A stretch of DNA of 64,000 nucleotides from Opisthocomus hoazin (Eukaryota; Chordata; Aves; Opisthocomiformes; Opisthocomidae): contig NC_134420.1 of the NCBI RefSeq assembly GCF_030867145.1, positions 43,234,912 to 43,298,911 of the forward strand. Direction: 5' to 3'. Position numbers and translations under genes: made by a program. The notes below the pieces were generated by a model, which saw only the letters and a list, made by a program, of their open reading frames with translations, had not been told where the DNA came from and searched no databases. Of the stretch, positions 12,401 through 24,207 are shown one piece after another (positions within the stretch are counted from its first letter, which is position 1; each line of letters starts with the position of its first letter).

Positions 12401-15129
12401 TGAACAGGATGAGCTAAAAGGTATCACAACTCCCTGTTAGTCTGTCAAGTAAGTTCACATCTGCTTCTGCTGAGATAAAGCAAAATGTACAGGCTCGTAG
12501 ATTTCCACAGATATTAAACATTCAATAACTAGCACAGGGAACTATTTGAATATTGTCACATTAAATCAATAGAAAACACAGATATTACATTAAAATGTTG
12601 TTAGATGTCTGTTAGCATGAGTGAAACAAGTATTTGGCACAGGGCATTAAAATGAGATGACCTGGAAACAAGAAGCATTTAGAAATCCTGGATCAAATTA
12701 ATGTCTGTAATATTAAAATGGAACTACATGTTTGCAGGGGTTTCATTGCATGTAAGTCAACTATGAAAACAAATAGTTTGTTGTAAATGAAGAGTAAGAA
12801 AAAAATAATACTGACTGTATATAAATTAGTAGCATGCCCTCCTGTTAAATTGATTTCAGTCCTGACCGTCTTACCTCAAAAAAGATTACATCAATAATAG
12901 AAAAGGGCTTCAGAAAACATTACTGATGAAATGTAAATGGCTTGGCAAATTGGAGTAATGTGAAAGATCAGCATTTTCATTAGAGTGAAGAAGGAAAGAG
13001 TAAAATACACAGAACAAGCTGAAAGAAGACAGTACATACCATAGATATTCAACCTAGGGAATACATTGCCATGAGACACTATTAATGCCTGATGAGTTTC
13101 AGATTTGGAAGTCACATAGAAAGTTAAGGAAAAGTACTTTTCCTCTAGGTAGATTATTTCAGGTATGCTTACTGTGGAGTCCTTCGTGACTTCCCCTGAA
13201 GTATCTGCCAATTTATAGAGAGAGGAACTGTAATGAAAGTGTAGGAAATTTCTAGTTCACAATATATGTGTGACTGTATTTTATTAAATATATGCTCAGA
13301 ATGTTCTCCTGAAGTATGGCTAAGCAAAAGCTTGATTTTTACACCAGTATATTGCCTCCTTTCTATTTCTGATTCCTCTGCCTTTGGGATCATGAGAGCA
13401 AGAAATTTACTGGGGTTTCCTGCTTGGTAATTTTTTTTCCTGTTTAGAAGTACTTTTTGTATGTTCACTGTAACGCATAGAGTAATACTAATACTTTGTT
13501 ATTGGAAAACAGGAGGAAATGCACTGCAAAATACTTTAATGTTTCTCATACAGTGCTTCATATTAGACATCTCAACCCTTCCACATTTACCATGTTTTAG
13601 AGAACAGTAACGTACTTTATTGTCACCAGAATCAGTATATTTAGTAATGCACCATGAATGATTGCTATCACCATTCAGAGATGTATCTCATATTCTAAGA
13701 ACTAGCTCTAACAAAAACATTCTTTGTTCTCAAGAAAGCACCCATAAGATCAAAGTATTAGCAAGGCTACCGTAGCTCATCTCAGCTATAACATATTCTG
13801 TATGTCTAAAATGATTCTGATATCTTATTTATATAAACACCCTTTAAAAACTTCCAGATGAGTGTTAACCAGTTATTAGAGTGTTTCACAAGATCTTCTT
13901 GGCAGAGAAACCTCTCTCTCCTGCTAGATAAAGCAAGAATTTTTAATATATATTATTCCTCAGTGATACTGGTGGATTCCAAAGGAGCAGTTATCCCAAA
14001 TATCACTGACAAATCGCAATTTTGGGGTAAGTTGTATAGTACTATCGGGATATTTGTAATTCATCGCACTCCCTTTTATGTTTACTAACTCTGATGTTAA
14101 TCTGTGAGTAGGATGTCCTTCCGTGAATGAAATCTATTTTTACAGCTGTTTTAAAATTGATTGGATTGCAGGCACGCCTACCGAAATCACTCAACCAATT
14201 GAAGAAACAGAATGAGATTTGGATTATAGGGTTTCAGATAATACCAAGTCCTTTGTGAAAGGTATGTTATTTCTTCTCTTTGTTCTGCTTTTGGAAAAGT
14301 ATAGCTGTAGATTGGTGGGGTTTTTTCAACTGTACAGGTCATAGGAATTATAAAAATTTCCAAAGCAAAATCACAGTCTCTGTTCTGAATAAAGTTAATC
14401 CAGGGCAGAGTGGTTTGCAAAGGTATTTAGTATGTTATATATGATCATCGTTAGTGTTCTTTCAAGGACATAGGAAGGTATGCTTTAGATATCTGTTCAA
14501 AACAATTCAAATATTCCACTTTTTATTATTATTTCACCATACCAATGGTTACCAAAGCTCTTACAATCAATCACACTACACATATCACACAATCATAAAG
14601 GGTAGAAACCATTTTTGTCAAAGTGACAACTAAAGCTGGTTCCTTACAGCAGGGACTGAAAGGAGCAACTGATTCAAAGGGAACCAGCATGCACATTTTC
14701 ATAAACTCAAGGTGTAAAATATAGTGACGCCATAGAGAAAACCAGCTAACTACAGCTGGGGAATCTATTAAAAAACTTGCCATTTTTCTTTCAGAAACCT
14801 TGAGGCTTACTCCTTTGGTTATTTGTGGACTGTTAAGGCACGTAAGTTGATTTTGATGCAGATTTTAATATACTCTTTTTTTAGAGAAGTCTTTTGTTTG
14901 CAGTAAAAGGTGCAAGAACAAGCCCTAGAAGAGTACATTTCTAGTATCAAAAAAAAAGACTCAAACTGTATTTTTCAACTAAAATAATGCTCATTCATCT
15001 GAAATAGTTGCATTTATTTACATTCTGTAACTTTAGTGTGTTAAAATATGTTGACTGAATATATCCATAATAATTCTGAAAAAGTGTGTAAACTTGTTTG
15101 TATGTAAATATGAGAGGTAATTTATACTG
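9405..15129. other. AT-rich non-coding stretch
   Basis: No gene is recognised here. A mixed, moderately GC-richer block at about 10900-11720 contains short direct repeats (CATCCTCAAAAC twice near 11557-11586) and frames of up to 135 codons on both strands that resemble no family I know. It could be a worn LTR or unique DNA. The exon-like segment at 13040-13204 is listed separately. The rest is AT-rich with no repeat I can name. Confidence 0.55.
13040..13204 (-). CDS. possible internal coding exon, protein not recognised
   Basis: A 165-base minus-strand segment follows an acceptor with a fair pyrimidine tract (CCTCTCTCTATAAATTGGCAG) and ends at a donor (CTATG followed by GTATGT). One frame is open across all 54 complete codons, with phase 1 at both ends, the symmetric arrangement common in genes for modular extracellular proteins. 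The peptide contains IPEIIYLEEKYFSLTFYV followed by an SHGNVFPRLNIY end, a plausible beta-rich sequence with no cysteine. Its phase matches the end of the segment at 32443-32511, so the two could be neighbouring exons about 19 kb apart. No family is recognised and no conservation data are available; a pseudo-exon is a real alternative. Confidence 0.22.
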
Positions 15130-15860
15130 ACCTCATCAGGTGTTTTAGCACTGTCAACCATAACATCCTCAGAAACAAATTAAGGTACAGTGACAGAGTT
15201 ACTACCAAGTGAACTGCAAACCCTTCCACATTATCTAACTAGAATGACACATCAATACAGGTTCCACAAGGATCTGTCCTGTGTTTTGTTCAGTATTTTT
15301 GTTACTGATTTGTACCATGGAATAGAAAACAGACATCACATTTGAAGATTTCAAGTGTAATGGGAACCATAATTGTATTCAAAAAAGTTCTTCATAAACT
15401 GAAAAGGTGATGCTAAAAAGAGACTGCTGCTCAGTAGGAAAAAATGTCAAAATTTTAGATATAGGCAGCAATGATCAGCTATGCAGACATGGCATGGGCA
15501 GGGAGGGAAGAGTTCGGCAGAACATGTTCTGAAACAGCAAGTCTCATACCTTGTTGTTCAAGGCATGTTGAACTATTCTTTTTGTCTGCTTGATATCAGC
15601 TTGAGAACTCCATCCACTTTTGGAGAACGATGCTTGAAGAAAGTTGTGCACATCTGGACAGAGTCCAGAATAGAGGAACTAAAATGGCCAGAGATCTGGA
15701 AAACATGATATGGAATTACAGGCTGGAAGACAGTAGCTAAAACAGGATGAGAGAAGTCAGCAAGGAAGGGAATATGTAAAGAACCTGGCCTGTGCTGCAT
15801 ATGATGAGAAAGAATAACCTAAAATTGCAGGAAAGAAAATTTAAACTAGACATTACAAAC
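15130..15860 (+). mobile_element. ancient CR1-like LINE remnant
   Basis: This is a heavily decayed copy in plus orientation. Recognisable pieces are a VPQGSVL-like stretch (GGTTCCACAAGGATCTGTCC near 15261), then a TDL...IENRH-like segment. Further on comes CTGGACAGAGTCCAGAATAG near 15655, followed by an ...AAAATGGCCAGAGATCTGGAAAACATG... segment. That matches the [17 protein letters not shown] region of old CR1 families. The ORF is riddled with stops and indels. Boundaries are approximate. It is clearly older than the copies at 8841, 22378 and 59134. Confidence 0.55.
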
Positions 15861-16974
15861 TACCATGTAAATAGAAAGTCTAACAACATATGAGGTTCAG
15901 CAGACTGTAGAATCACCAGTAGCTACACAAATCTTAAAGATCAGTTTGGTGGCTTAGTTCACCTGAAGCTCGATATCACCCCAAAGACAGTTTTCGTTAC
16001 CCGATCTTAATCAAAAAACAATGAAATAACAAAACCTTAATCAAAAGCAATCACTAATCCCATTTGCAGAAGTTTGGTTGTCAATTTACACATTTACATG
16101 AATGGTAAAGTACAATTTATCTTCATAAATATGACAGTACCAATGACTAAGCATTGCTTTAAGAGGTAGGAAAGAACATTTTCCATTTTGGTTTGTTAAT
16201 GATTCACATCTGAGAAACACTGAGTATTTCAACGGGTTATAATGGCACCTAAACCTGCCCAGAAAACCTTGGCATTTTCAGAGCTGGGAAGGGAAGGCAA
16301 TGGAGTGATGAAAGGAAACTTTTCTCCACTGAGTTGATATTAAGAAAAACAGAAAGAGTGGGAGGGAGGGGGATTTGGAATATGAACAGCTCTCAAAGAT
16401 AATCTGCTATAAAAATAAGTATGACTCCACACTGACAAATCTCTTTCCATTAATACAGCTTGAAGATGCAGAGTTGTACATCAGCCAGAAACCATGAAGT
16501 ATGTTTTAGCTTGACAGCTAGATACAAATTGGGTGAGAAAATCTTTTGGATCTTACTAAGCACTAGGTAGAGGTATAGTCACCTTTTCATTTCTGTACCT
16601 GTTGTCTTAATACCTGTATTATTTTTTTTTTATTTTGTAAATGAATACATTTATTTCACCATTGTCTCAAGCCAGGTGAATTTAATTGTTCTATGACAGA
16701 AGATGTATTCAATTTCGAATTATGGACTGAACCTGCAGACAGGGACAATCAAGCACTCTAGCACTTCCCAGCACATTATTAGAATCTGACATTGTCTCTG
16801 CTCTAACTGAAGAGCTGATAATGTAGGCATCTACAATTAAAAAGTTTTCAGTTGTCAATCAAACATCTTGTTTGGAATGTGTCAGACCATCTCTAAATCC
16901 ATTGCTGAGGCCTTTCAGGACCAGATGTCATAAGATACATCAGGAGTAATTCAGATACAGTTCATTCTGTTCTG

Positions 16975-17036
16975 CAAGAGGGTAGATTAGATGATTTCTA
17001 ATGGTCTGTTCCTATTTTCCAAAAGCATATGAGTAT
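16975..17036 (+). mobile_element. possible old CR1 3' tail fragment
   Basis: The segment GTAGATTAGATGATTTCTAA, followed by a TGGTCTGTTCCTATTTTCC run, resembles the CR1 3' UTR core (GGACTAGATGATCTC...AGGTCCCTTCCAACC). It may be the far end of the same ancient insertion as 15130-15860. It is short, so the call is tentative. Confidence 0.35.
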
Positions 17037-20000
17037 GCCTACTATGCAATAAAAGAAGATATTGAAGCATAGATAGGTGACAGAGATTACCCTTAATCCA
17101 GTTAACATAGACAATAAGAGCAATTAAGACCTCACAGACTTTTTAGAGCTGTACAGGCTTTCTGGCATCCAGGATGCTTGACCGCAGGCTCCATTATTCT
17201 AATGTGCCATTTCCCGACATTTTTACCTCTACCATGTTCTCTTTCTTTAAAGTCAACACCATTTAATATATGAACCTGACTGGAGACTTAGCTATTTTTT
17301 TCCATCAAGTATATTGGAAGGTCTTTACTATGTGCCTAAGTTCAAGTGGGACAAATCTCATCCCAAGTGGGTGTCACTTTTTGTGTAAGAAGTATACAGC
17401 CCAGATTCAACTGAATTATTGCATATAATTAAATTTGCGTGATTAGATGAACTGTGACTGCTGTCTCTGTGGAAGTCCCTAGTCTATAGGAAGTGAAAAG
17501 AAGTGTGACATAGTTTAAACTGAAATGAGAAATTGACTATAAGATCAAGATTTACCTAGTTACCTATAAAAAAGAACAGTTTCTTAGGGCTCCCCTCCTA
17601 TGTCCCCAACTAAAAAGTAACAAAACATTTATTTCCAGCAAAAATGATTGCTGAGAAAATAATGAGTATTGCACTTTATAATCATTCTTTGTGTGTTTTG
17701 GTCTACATTTTTATTTTCTGAATTATTTCATAAAGATAATTAATAAATTAATTGATATCTTTGTAAAAGATTTAAAAGTCTGCCTGTGTAAAAAAATATG
17801 GGCATTGAAAGGAATTTAAGCAAAGTCTTTTTATTAATAGCATACTCAGTTACCATAGCTCAGCTGACATACATTTACTTCCACTGTGGTCTTTTTATTT
17901 TTAGTCCAAGGCTTTAGTTTCTTAAGCCAGACCTTGCAGCACTGAACGAAACAACTCAATAAAACCAATTTGGATACAATACTCAGAACTGGTACTTACT
18001 GCAATATCCAGTGTTGGTGACAGGCTGTCTGGAGCCCTGCCAGTGCTGATTTAGCAGTATATGCCAGCTCAGTGAGTCAGAAAGAGTTTTTACATGTGCC
18101 AGCTCAATTGTGCAAGGTTGCTCAGAAATCCCTTTCAATTTCCAGGCAGAATAATTGCTGTATTTCCAATCTACTTTCCTTAGGAAAAAGGAACAAAGGA
18201 AAGGAGAAGCATCAATAGAATGGCTTTTACTATCAGATTTGTAGTTTGCTCTGGAAGGTCACTGCTTTGAAAATATTTCACTATAAGTGAATATTTAGGT
18301 CATGTGATAGTGGGTGCAGTTTTCTGTCATTCAAGTATGCAAGAGAGAAAAATAGAAACAGAAAGAGTAAGTGCTATGAAACAGTAGAAATAAAGATTAA
18401 AAAAGTCACTTGCTTAGGAAAAAATAGTTTAGCTAAGACTCAGGAACGTACATGTGTAGTTCTACATAAATTTAGCCCACATATCGTATCTGAGAGCAAA
18501 AGAGAAAGACAAAACACAGGTATGATCTTTTTAAGCATGTCTTTAATGAAATGATCTGGTAACAGTAGAGTTGTTGGGATAATACTTTCCCCTGAGTACA
18601 GAACAAGTTTGTAGAAAATGCCAGTTTCAGTCCAATTCATGTAGAGTTCCTCTGTTCAGCTCACTATGAAATATGAAAACAGCGTTTTTAAGAACCAAGC
18701 CAAAACAGCTATTCCTCATTTGCCTAGGACAGCATCATTACTGACTCGTTGCAGACTGTAATTTAGTCTTTATGGAAACCAGAACCCAACTGGAATAGGC
18801 TTGTATTGCTTGACTTTAAAATTAGTAATAAAACTGGCTAAGAGGATAAAATGTACATTATAATAGTCACTGAAATCAGTAACCACCACTTACTGAGCAC
18901 CTGTGACAAGACTGGTACAGTGTAAAAAAAGAAAAGTTGCCATCTACTCAAATTTCCATAGAAGGAAATTACAGTCTCAATAAAAGAAACATCATTTGAA
19001 CACCCAAGCCCATGTTCCACAGCCCAGAATCTAGCTACAATAGCTGCAGTAGGTGATTGGAAAGCGAAACTCTCCATTCCTGGGCTTTGAATGAATAACC
19101 AGCATGCCCAGTAGCACTATTTTTCCCAACGTGTAAAGCACCTCCTTGTGCTCCCACCTGTCATTCTCATGTGACAAATGTCCCTTAGTTCCAGTGGGGT
19201 TTAGAGTCAGATAACTTGCTGCTATTTTTAACCTCTGAAAAATCCCTCTCAGCATTTTTGTACCGGTCTCTCTTTCTTTTCTCCTTCCACTACTGACTGT
19301 AATAAAACTGGCTGACCTTCCCATCAGAATTCCTTCTCAATGAGTTTTCTATGCCTGTTTTCTTTTATTTCATGTCTCACCTTTACAAAATATCAAGCAG
19401 GCCTCTGTAGCTAAGGACTAGCTTATGCCATTCTAATCACTTGAAACACTGAGGAATAGTTTCCTTTACTTTCTTCTAGACATTATTTACCTTCTGCACT
19501 TCTCCAAAAGGAAATACCCAAGAGTTCATCACAGCTGATGAGGTGCTTCTAATAACCACTTACATGATAAAATGAAAAGGAAAAAAATAATGATATTTGT
19601 TTTAATACTGACTCCACTTCCTCCTTAAATATGGCTTACAAGAAAAACTGAAATAAAAAAATGCAAGGGGACTTTTTTTAAAGTTTAAAATTATTTTGTC
19701 ATTGTTAATGGAAATGAGCCATTATAGCAATATCGTCAGGGACTAAATTGGTTAATTTAAATTTCTGTATATTTTAAATCCAAAGCAACGTCAGTGTAAG
19801 TAGGCATTGTTAAACCAAGATTGGATGGGGTTTTGAGTGCTTCAGCTTCTCCTTTAAAACACCTACACTGAAAGACACATGCAAAAACTGGAAGTCCAAA
19901 AAATGTAAAAAACTATAAAATTGAACTTCAAGTAGAAAAACTGGATACAAAAGCTGAATTTACAAGTGCCTGTGTAATCCATTGTCTTCAGTGTTGGTTT

Positions 20001-22377
20001 TTCATAAACTACATTCTCACACTGCAAAATTTAGCTCATGACAGACCTTAAACATCTCTGAGAGAAACGTAGCCATCTGAGAAATGTAGCAGGTGTCATT
20101 GCAAAATATTGCATCTCATAATGATATTACAAGTGTCATAGTGTCACAGTATGCCAAATCTGTGGTCTGGAGGTCTATACAGATCATCTATTGAGCTGTG
20201 CAAATACATAATGAGGACAGAGAGTACTATGCCCTCTTTTCAGGATGGAAACCAAGTTCCTCTTGGCAAGGCAAAAGCTTCGGAACAAACGAGATTAACA
20301 ATTTGGATTTAATTTCTGAATTATATTTATCTTCAACCAGGGATATATACACGGTCAATGGCTATAGGGACCAGCAAACCTCAGCTTTATCAGGCGTAAC
20401 CTTAAAGCCAATACTAAAATAACTTGTGTGGTCTTCTTTGTTAACCAGTCTGTCATTTTTTCTGCTGCTGAACTAAGTCTGATGAAATTACTGATGAAAT
20501 GTCACAACAGATTTCTGCACAGTTGCTGAGGAAGTGAATGTATTGGTCAAATGACTTGTGATATAAAATATCTAACTTTTTGTAACAGCAGCTTTGAAAT
20601 GACTGACATAATAGAGAAGACTTGAACAGCACTAGTTAGTCTGATGGTTGGCAAATGCAATACTGGGCACAGTGTGTCAATTATGTTGTCTACATGGGTG
20701 GCAGTTCCTTACAATACTTGTCTATGTTGTGCAATTTAAAAAAAAACAGAAAAGTGAGAACATGGGATTTTGATAGTGATGAATCACTGAATTCCCAAGA
20801 AAGAATATAGCTGGTATTCTCAAGAGTTCCCGACATAAACATGTGACAATCATATAGCTATTCCCATGCCTTAATCTCTTCCTGTCGTAAAACTACTGAA
20901 GAGTGAAATAAGTTCAGTAAATTAACTTGGAGGTTTTAAAACTATCATTCAGTAAATTGAATATTGTTCAAAAAACTAGGGGGTGTGAGGCAAGGTGGCC
21001 ATTGACCTGTAGAAAGAACAGATATACATAGTATGAGTGAGTTAATATGCAATGATTAGAGTATGGAAGACAGCCTGGTCCAGCCATTCTTTTTTTCCTG
21101 CTTGTCTCAAACTGTTCCTAGCTGCAGTACTGATTTTTTGTTCTTTTGAGGAAAATAAGCTGGGGTATATTGGAAATCAGTCAGAGAGAGAGAGGGAGAA
21201 GCTTTTCCCCAATTATTGTTAAAGGAGCTTGTTGAGAAGAAAGAGTTGGAAGCTAGCCGTGATGGGACAAATAAAATCAGGTTTCAGAATCTTGTTGGTA
21301 AAGAGCACCATGTTCAAGGGATCTAATAACACCGTGCTTGTAAAGCTTTTGCTATTTCTTCTCCATGTGATATCTTCTTACCAAAAAAATGTTGCATCAC
21401 ACTTCAAAAGAGAAGAGCACTGAATTTGTGTGACACCGACTTCTTGTAGTGGCCCTTTAGGGCAACTCTCGGTATATACTTTGGGGCATATAAATGTAGG
21501 TATATCTTTCTTTTTTCTCTCCTGTTTTTCTCATCATTATGCATCATACTTACATAACACTCTAATATCTAATAACCTCTCTTTGGACAAAAGTTACCAG
21601 AAAAGATGAAATATGTATAAATTGTCTTATGTAGAATTGTTAGAACATAGAAATGCTCTTAGAAAACTTTTTCTTTAGTCTTGATTTTCCTCTGATTTGG
21701 TATAAAATGTCAAACACAGTGTTCATTCCAGATGTCCCAGTAATAGCATTTTGTTTCGTCCTTTCTAATAAGTCTGTTTTAAGACGTTGGATCATGTCCT
21801 CTGCCTTTTCCCCTACTTCTCAGAAAGCAAGATCCCATTTCTACTGATTACACTAACAGAGTATATTCCTACAGACCAGAAGGGAATGAGATCTGCTTGA
21901 GAGCTTTTGTAGTCAACAAAAGGCCATAAGGCTTTCAGCTGTTTGTAGACTTGCCTTGTCACTTTGAGCAATAGCAACAGTTCAGCACTGAGTATCATTA
22001 TTCAGTACTGATAGCCAGAAATTGGACAGATTACTTAGCATTTATAAATACAGAACATAACTCACAAGTTTCTTAAATTTTCTGTAGAGTAGCTTAATGC
22101 TTTCAGTTCAGCAGTCCATCCTTTCTACATAATTGTAGCCTTATGAAGCTTCATGAAAACTGTTCATCCCCATTATGCCACAATAGTTTGCATGTAGTCC
22201 ACAAGATACTTCCAAACTCTGTCTGAAGTGAAGCCAGAGGAATAACCCATGTTCTCATCTACAAAATGATGAATCTCAGGACTATATGACAGGAGAAAAA
22301 ACCTGAAGCCTAATGTTTTCTGGTTGCTTGGATGTTGTGAGACTACTGCACCAGGGCATCCCTGTTGCTAATTAGAG
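17037..22377. other. AT-rich non-coding stretch
   Basis: No gene, RNA or named element is visible. There is a short GA tract near 21182-21198. Open frames are all under 100 codons and lack protein-like features. Confidence 0.6.
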
Positions 22378-22558
22378 TCACAGAATCACAGAATGGTAGG
22401 GGTTGGAAGAGACCTCTGGAGATCATCTAGTCCAACCCCCCACTGCCAAAGCAGGGTCACCTACAGCTGGCTGCACAGGACCGCAACCAGGTGGGTCTTG
22501 AGTATCTCCAGAGAAGGAGACTCCACAACCTCCCTGGGCAACCCGTTCCAGTGCTTTG

Positions 22559-24137
22559 TCACCTCAAAGTGAAGAAGTTCTTCCTCATGTTCAGACGGAA
22601 CCTCCTACGCTTCAGCTTGTGCCTGTTGCCCCTTGTCCTGTCACCGGGCACCACTGAAAAGAGTCTGTCCCCATCCTCCTGACACCCACCCTTAAGATAT
22701 TTATAGGCATTTATAAGGTCCCCTCTCAACCTTCTCTTCTTCAGGCTGAACAAGCCCAGCTCCCTCAGCCTCTCCTCGTAGGGGAGATGCTCTAGTCCCC
22801 TAATAATCTTTGTAGCCCTCCGCTGGACTCTCTCCAGTAGTTCCTCATCTTTCTTGAAGTGGTGAGCCCAGAACCGGACACAGTACTCCAGATGCAGCCT
22901 CACTAGGGCAGTGTAGAGGGGAAGAAGAACCTCCCTCGACCTGCTGGCCACACCCTTCTTAATGCATCCCAGGATACCATTGGCACTCTTGGAAACAAGG
23001 GCACACTGCTGGCTCATGATTAACTTGTCCCCCAGGACTCCCAGGTCCCTCTCTGCAGAGCTGCTCTCCAGCAGGTCCGCCCCAAGCCTGTACTGGTGCA
23101 TGGGGTTATTCCTCCCCAGGTACTGGTGCATGGGGTTATTCCTCCCCAGGTGCAGGACCCTGCACTTGCCCTTGTTGAACCTCATCACGTTCCTCACTGC
23201 CCAACTCTTCAGCCTGTCCAGATCTCACTGAATGGCAGCACAGCCTTCCGGTGTATCAGCCACTCCTCCCAGTTTTGTGTCATCAGCAAACTTGCTGAGG
23301 GTACACTCTGTCCCTTCATCCAGGTCATTGATGAATAAGCTGAACAGGACTGGGCTGAGTACTGACTCCCAGGGAACACCACTGGCCACAGGCCTCCAAC
23401 TAGACTCTGTGCCACTGTTCACAACCCTCTGAGCTCCGCCATTCAGCAAGTTCTCAAACCACCTCACTGCCCACTCATCTACCCCATGCTTCCTGAGCTT
23501 CCCTATGAGGATGTTATGGGAGACAGCGTCAAAAGCCTTGCCGAAGTCAAGATAAGCAACATCCACCGCTCTCCCCTCATCTACCCAGCCAGACATGCCA
23601 TCGTAGAAGGCTATCAGATTGGCCAAGTATGATTTCCCCTTGGCGAATCCATGTTGAGTACTCCTGATAACCTTCTTTTCCTCCACTTGCTTAGTGAGGA
23701 CATCCAGAAAGAGCTGTTCCATCATCTTTCCAGGGACAAAGGTGAGGCTGACCGGCCTGTAGTTCCCTGGGTCCTCCTTCTTGCCCTTTTTGAAGACTGG
23801 AGTGACATTGGCTTTCCTCCAGTCCTCAGGCACCTCTCCTGTCCTCCAGGACCTTTCAAAGACGATGGAGACTGAAGCAAATAAGGCATTCAGTAACTCC
23901 GCCTTCTCTGTGTCCTCCATCACCAGGGTACCCACCTCATTCAGCAGCAGGCCCGTATTTTCCCTAGTCTTCCATTTGCTACTGATGTACTTCAGGAAGT
24001 CCTTCTTGTTGTCTCTGACATCCTTTGCCAGAGTTAATTCCAGATGGACCTTAGCCTTCCTCATTGCATCCCTGAATACTCTGACAACGTTCTCATATTC
24101 CTCCCAAGGGACCTGTCCCTCTTTCCATGTTCCATAG
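22559..24137 (-). pseudogene. CR1 ORF2 reverse transcriptase remnant
   Basis: Reading the minus strand, one frame runs from about 24137 to 22559, broken only by a TGA at 23225-23227. In order it shows an upstream [15 protein letters not shown] segment, the [19 protein letters not shown] motif and QHGFAKGKS. The first catalytic region is [16 protein letters not shown], and FADD, the metal-binding motif, lies at 23279-23290. The C-terminal HLEYCVRF and [10 protein letters not shown] motifs follow. Three defects point to a dead copy. The stop lies where the family usually has QRDLDRL, so CGA to TGA decay is likely. The conserved PQGS motif reads PWES. Relative to the family, roughly 60-70 residues are missing at an abrupt join after NALFASVS, before [11 protein letters not shown]. 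It would have encoded the enzyme for target-primed reverse transcription of CR1. Confidence 0.93.
23091..23150 (-). repeat. perfect 30-bp tandem duplication within CR1 ORF2
   Basis: Positions 23091-23120 and 23121-23150 are identical 30-base units. In the minus-strand protein they encode a repeated [10 protein letters not shown], so the frame is preserved. The family has this motif once. Confidence 0.97.
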
Positions 24138-24207
24138 ACCTTCTTGTATCCGAGCTAGAAGCTCCTTGCTCATCCATGAGGGTCTCCTGGCTCCTTTGCT
24201 TGATCAG

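Larger units (their letters stand above)
22378..24207 (-). mobile_element. CR1 LINE, 5'-truncated, about 1.8 kb
   Basis: This is the longest element in the window, inserted in minus orientation. Its 3' end is at 22378, where tandem TCACAGAA octamers are followed by the GGTAGGGGTTGGAAGAG block and 3' UTR. Coding homology runs up to about 24207, inside ORF2 upstream of the reverse transcriptase domain, so the 5' UTR, ORF1 and the endonuclease part of ORF2 are missing. The copy holds an RT-domain remnant (annotated separately) and a perfect 30-bp tandem duplication at 23091-23150. The plus-strand open frames across this interval are antisense shadows. Confidence 0.96.

Noticed and set aside
12877..12930. 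Strong minus-strand donor (TTTGAG followed by GTAAGACGG)
   Set aside because: The upstream sequence contains stops in every frame that could join the neighbouring candidate exon; treated as a cryptic site.
22962..24137. Several plus-strand frames of 66-118 codons
   Set aside because: They are antisense shadows of the minus-strand CR1 ORF2.
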